Assembly (NCBI RefSeq): GCF_001424875.1
Contig: NZ_LMCT01000012.1
Coordinates: forward strand, 478,078-542,077
Source of the DNA: Kitasatospora sp. Root107
GTDB taxonomy: Bacteria; Actinomycetota; Actinomycetes; Streptomycetales; Streptomycetaceae
Direction of reading: 5' to 3'
DNA: 64,000 nt
Made by a program: the position numbers and the translations under genes. The notes below the pieces were generated by a model. That model was given only the letters and a program-made list of their open reading frames with translations. It searched no databases and was not told where the DNA came from. This document shows, in pieces, positions 60,809 to 64,000 of this stretch; the first letter of the stretch is position 1, and every line of letters starts with the position of its first letter.

Positions 60809-62056
60809 ATGCCCGCTCTGCAACGCCTGCGCGTCTCACTATCGGAGACGGCCGGTGGACTCCCCCGGGCGTTCTGGTGGCTCTGGGTCAGCACACTGGT
60901 GAACCGCATCGGCGGCTTCGTGGTGCCGTTCCTCGCCCTCTACCTGACCTCCGAGCGCGGCTACTCGACCACGTACGCGGGCCTGGTCGCCTCGCTCTTC
61001 GGGCTCGGCTCGGCGATCGCGGCGGTCGGCGGCGGGGTGCTGACCGACCGGATCGGACGGCGGCCGACGCTGCTCGCGGCCCAGCTGTCCACCGCCGTCA
61101 GCATGGCGGTGCTCGGCTTCACCGACGGCCAGGTCGCGATCGCGGTGGTGGCCTTCCTGGTCGGTCTGACCAGCAACGCCTCCCGCCCGGCCGTGTCGGC
61201 GATCATCGCCGACCTGGTGCCCGCCGAGGACCAGGTCAGGGCGTACTCGCTGAACTTCTGGGCGATCAACCTGGGCTTCAGCGTCGCTGCGGCGGCTGCC
61301 GGGCTGCTCGCCGGGCACGGGTATCTGACGCTCTTCCTGCTGGACGCGGCCAGCACGCTGGCCTGCGCGGTGGTGATCTTCGTCCGGATCCCCGAGACCA
61401 AGCCCGCCGTCACCGCCGTGGAGCGCTCGGCGCCCACCGTCGGCCTGGGCACGGTGTTCCGGGACGGCCGGTTCATGGCGATCGTCGGCATCAACCTGCT
61501 GCTCGCCCTGATCGTCCAGCAGAGCAACAGCACGCTCGCCCTCGACATGCGCCAGGCCGGGGTCCCGGCCTCGCAGTACGGGCTGGTGATCGGCCTGAAC
61601 GGACTGCTGATCGTGCTGCTCCAGCTCCCGCTGACCCGCCTGATGACCGGCCGGAACCGCACCGCGATGCTGGTCGCCAGCGTGCTGCTGACCGGCTGGG
61701 GCTTCGGGCTGACCATGTTCGCCGGCTCCTCGGCGGTGCTCTTCGCGCTCACCGTGGTGGTCTGGACGGTCGGCGAGATGATGAACACCCCGACCATGAT
61801 GGCGCTGATCGCCGAGCACTCCCCGGCCCTGGCCCGGGGGCGCTACCAGGGCGTGTTCTCGCTCTCCTGGTCGCTGGCCGCGTTCCTCGGCCCGGTGGGC
61901 GGCGGGCTGCTGCTCGAACACGGCGGCGGGGTCGCGGTCTGGGGCACCTGCGCGGGCCTGGGCACCGCCGCCGCGCTCGGGTTCCTGCTGGTCGGCCGCC
62001 GCCCCGCCACCCCGGTCCCGGCGGCCGAGCCGGAGCGCCGGCCCGCCGTCGTCTGA
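60809..62056 (+). CDS. MFS exporter, MdtH/YdeE-like (DHA1)
   Basis: 415 residues from ATG 60809, preferred to GTG 60788 because GGGAG lies 7 bases upstream. Twelve TM segments. Motif A: GGGVLTDRIGRRPTLLAAQL; motif B/C regions: VGLTSNASRPAVSAIIADLV and FLGPVGGGLLLEHGG. The DHA1 pattern suggests drug or metabolite efflux. Substrate unknown. 3 bp between its stop and that of the convergent YbjN gene. Confidence 0.9.
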   Translation: MPALQRLRVSLSETAGGLPRAFWWLWVSTLVNRIGGFVVPFLALYLTSERGYSTTYAGLVASLFGLGSAIAAVGGGVLTDRIGRRPTLLAAQLSTAVSMAVLGFTDGQVAIAVVAFLVGLTSNASRPAVSAIIADLVPAEDQVRAYSLNFWAINLGFSVAAAAAGLLAGHGYLTLFLLDAASTLACAVVIFVRIPETKPAVTAVERSAPTVGLGTVFRDGRFMAIVGINLLLALIVQQSNSTLALDMRQAGVPASQYGLVIGLNGLLIVLLQLPLTRLMTGRNRTAMLVASVLLTGWGFGLTMFAGSSAVLFALTVVVWTVGEMMNTPTMMALIAEHSPALARGRYQGVFSLSWSLAAFLGPVGGGLLLEHGGGVAVWGTCAGLGTAAALGFLLVGRRPATPVPAAEPERRPAVV

Positions 62057-62059
62057 CGG

Positions 62060-62587
62060 TCAGTCGGTCTCCGGCCGTTCCCCGGTGGGACCGGCCAGGT
62101 GGGTGAAGGCCGCCAGGTTGCCAGTGGACTCGCCGCGCTTGGTGCGCCACGCCCACTCGCGCCGGATCGCGGTCGCGAAGCCGAGCTCCAGCAGGGTGTT
62201 GAAGGGCTCGTCGGCCCCTTGCAGCACGGTGCCGAGCAGCCGGTCCACCACCTCGGTGGTCAGCCCCTCCAGCGGCAGCCGGCCCGCCAGGTAGACGTCG
62301 CCGAGCGCGTCGATCGCGTACGCGACACCGAACAGCTTGGTGTTGCGCTCCAGCAGCCAGCGGTAGACCGCCTCGTGGTTCTCGTCCGGCCGCCGGACCA
62401 CGAAGGCGTTCACCGAGAGGGTGTGGTCACCGACCCGCAGGGCGCACGGGGTGGCCAGCTTGCGCGTCCCGGGCAGCGTCGCGACCAGCGTGTACGGATC
62501 GGTCGCGGCGGGCTCCCAGGCCACGCCCGCCTCGTCCAGCGCGGTCCGGAGCAGCGCGAGGGCGTCGTCCTTGGTACGGATTGCCAT
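62060..62587 (-). CDS. YbjN-domain protein
   Basis: 175 residues. YbjN/type-III-secretion-chaperone-like fold: LRVGDHTLSVNAFVVRRPDE, YRWLLERNTKLFGVAYAIDA. Located directly downstream of mshA on the same strand, the conserved actinobacterial neighbourhood. Biochemical role unknown. Confidence 0.88.
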   Translation of the reverse strand: MAIRTKDDALALLRTALDEAGVAWEPAATDPYTLVATLPGTRKLATPCALRVGDHTLSVNAFVVRRPDENHEAVYRWLLERNTKLFGVAYAIDALGDVYLAGRLPLEGLTTEVVDRLLGTVLQGADEPFNTLLELGFATAIRREWAWRTKRGESTGNLAAFTHLAGPTGERPETD

Positions 62588-62670
62588 GGGGGAGACGTTA
62601 CTCGGCGGTACCGCGGCCGGCGTGATGACTCCCCGTCAGGCCGGACCCGGGACAGGCCCTCAAGCTGACC

Positions 62671-63999
62671 TCAGGCCAGCCGAAGGCCGCCGCGCAGCCC
62701 CGACCGGTGCATCGCCGAGGTGTACACCTCGCCGGTGCTCGCCGCGGCGGTCTCCCAGCCGAACGCGGCCGCATGGGCGGCGGCGGCCGCCCCCTGACGG
62801 TGCACCAGCTCGGTGTCGGTCACGTACGGACGCAGCGCCCCGGCCCAGTCGCCCGGGTCGTGGCCGCTCACCAGAGCACCCGTCCGACCGTCCCGGACCG
62901 CGACCGGGAGCCCGCCGACGGCGGCCGCCACCACCGGGGTACCGCAGGCCTGCGCCTCCAGCGCGACCAGCCCGAAGGACTCGCTGTACGAGGGCATCAC
63001 CAGGGCCGTTGCCGCCCGGTACCACTCGGCCAGCTCGGCCTGGCCGACCGGCGGGTGGAACCTGACCACGTCACAGATGCCGAGCTCGGCGGCCAGCTTC
63101 TGCAGGCTCTCCGGCTTGGCCAGGCCACTGCCGGACGGGCCGCCGACCACCGGCACGACCAGCCGACTGCGCAGCTCGGGCTCGCGGTCCAGCAGCACCG
63201 CGACCGCCCGGAGCAGGACGTCCGGCGCCTTGAGCGGCTGTATCCGGCCCGCGAAGAGCAGCACGGCGGCATCCTGCGGCAGGCCGAGCCTGGCCCGGGC
63301 GGCCTGCCGGTCGCCGGGGCGGAACACGTCGAGGTTGACGCCGGGGTGCACCACGGCCAGCTGGTCAGGCCGGGCCGCGTAGTGGAAGGCCAGCTCGGCG
63401 GCCTCCTCGGCGGTGTTGGCGATCAGCCGGTCGGCGGCCTCGACCACCTGGCTCTCGCCGATCACCCGGGCGGCCGGCTCGGGGGTGTCGCCCTCGGCCA
63501 GCGCGGCGTTCTTCACCCGGGCCATGGTGTGCATGGTGTGCACCAGCGGGACGCCCCAGCGCTGGGCGGCCAGCCAGCCGACCTGGCCGGAGAGCCAGTA
63601 GTGCGAGTGCACCAGGTCGTAGTGGCCGGGCCGGTGGCCCGCCTCGGTGCGCAGCACCGCGTGCGTGAAGGCGCACAGCTGGGCGGGCAGGTCCTCCTTG
63701 ACCAAGCCCTCGAACGGACCGGCCGTGACGTGCCGGACCAGCACCCCCGGCGCCAGCTCGACGGTCGGCGCGTCGTCGGAGCTGATCGCCCGGGTGAAGA
63801 CCTCGACCTCGATGTCGAGCTGGGCCAGCCGCTTCGCCAGCTCGACGATGTAGACGTTCATTCCGCCCGCGTCGCCGGTGCCCGGCTGGTGCAGCGGGGA
63901 GGTGTGCACGCTCAGCATCGCGATCCGGCGCGGCCGACGGGAACGGCCACCCACCAGAGCCTGCAACCGCCCCCGCGCGGGGGGCAGAAGCTGGGCACG
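62671..63999 (-). CDS. mshA: D-inositol-3-phosphate glycosyltransferase MshA (start at or beyond window edge)
   Basis: At least 431 residues. GT-B (GT4) fold: N-terminal [20 protein letters not shown] (donor loop) and [21 protein letters not shown]-terminal [58 protein letters not shown] (E-x7-E). First committed step of mycothiol synthesis: UDP-GlcNAc plus inositol-3-phosphate. The frame is open to base 63999, where a GTG occurs; TTG 63966 would be shorter. The true start could lie to the right. Confidence 0.95.
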   Translation of the reverse strand, partial: RAQLLPPARGRLQALVGGRSRRPRRIAMLSVHTSPLHQPGTGDAGGMNVYIVELAKRLAQLDIEVEVFTRAISSDDAPTVELAPGVLVRHVTAGPFEGLVKEDLPAQLCAFTHAVLRTEAGHRPGHYDLVHSHYWLSGQVGWLAAQRWGVPLVHTMHTMARVKNAALAEGDTPEPAARVIGESQVVEAADRLIANTAEEAAELAFHYAARPDQLAVVHPGVNLDVFRPGDRQAARARLGLPQDAAVLLFAGRIQPLKAPDVLLRAVAVLLDREPELRSRLVVPVVGGPSGSGLAKPESLQKLAAELGICDVVRFHPPVGQAELAEWYRAATALVMPSYSESFGLVALEAQACGTPVVAAAVGGLPVAVRDGRTGALVSGHDPGDWAGALRPYVTDTELVHRQGAAAAAHAAAFGWETAAASTGEVYTSAMHRSGLRGGLRLA

Positions 64000-64000
64000 G

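Overview
This is high-GC DNA with dense, strongly GC3-biased genes, many GTG/TTG starts, MshA (mycothiol), DisA, CarD, MsiK, a family 2B encapsulin, a DasR-type operator and one TTA-containing gene. Together these point to a Streptomycetaceae chromosome (Streptomyces or Kitasatospora), core or near-core rather than plasmid or prophage. I saw no insertion sequence, integrase, CRISPR array or rRNA; there is one tRNA (Thr, anticodon TGT).

Left part (1-26 kb): the 3' end of an MMPL exporter; a divergent TetR/DHA2 exporter pair; mutY; a small EF-hand protein; an MFS/HTH regulator pair around a perfect 22-bp inverted repeat; disA and radA; a membrane protein fusing a degenerate sigma factor to a BACON-like domain; a SigE-family sigma factor with its membrane partner; two tandem DUF1254 proteins; an NAD-dependent epimerase. 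A two-gene operon follows with a family 2B encapsulin shell (carrying a cyclic-nucleotide-binding domain) and a polyprenyl diphosphate synthase, divergent from an ATP-grasp enzyme. Then come ogt, small conserved unknowns, a GCS2-type carboxylate-amine ligase and a TetR/SnoaL-like pair.

Centre (26-40 kb): a glucan-utilisation island. Two secreted multidomain GH87 enzymes (alpha-1,3-glucanase/mycodextranase family) flank a MalR-like LacI repressor. An intracellular GH13 alpha-glucosidase, two MalG/MalF-type permeases and a lipoprotein sugar-binding protein complete it. The island has no ATPase gene. The multiple-sugar ATPase MsiK is encoded 5 kb away, behind a near-perfect DasR (dre) operator. 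The chitin-active AA10 LPMO at 58 kb also has a dre-like site, so the window encodes tools against both chitin and alpha-1,3-glucan, two main fungal cell-wall polymers (inference).

Right part (40-64 kb): a second SigE-family sigma/partner pair paralogous to the first; an AsnC regulator beside a PLP decarboxylase; a membrane gene of atypical composition next to tRNA-Thr; msiK; an NDP-sugar nucleotidyltransferase; a DoxX protein; then conserved housekeeping genes rlmB, cysS, ispF-ispD, carD, phoP-phoR, phoU (with a PHO box), a Cys-rich 59-residue peptide, the LPMO, a lone TOPRIM protein, gpmA, an MFS exporter, a YbjN protein and mshA, whose start lies at or beyond the right edge.
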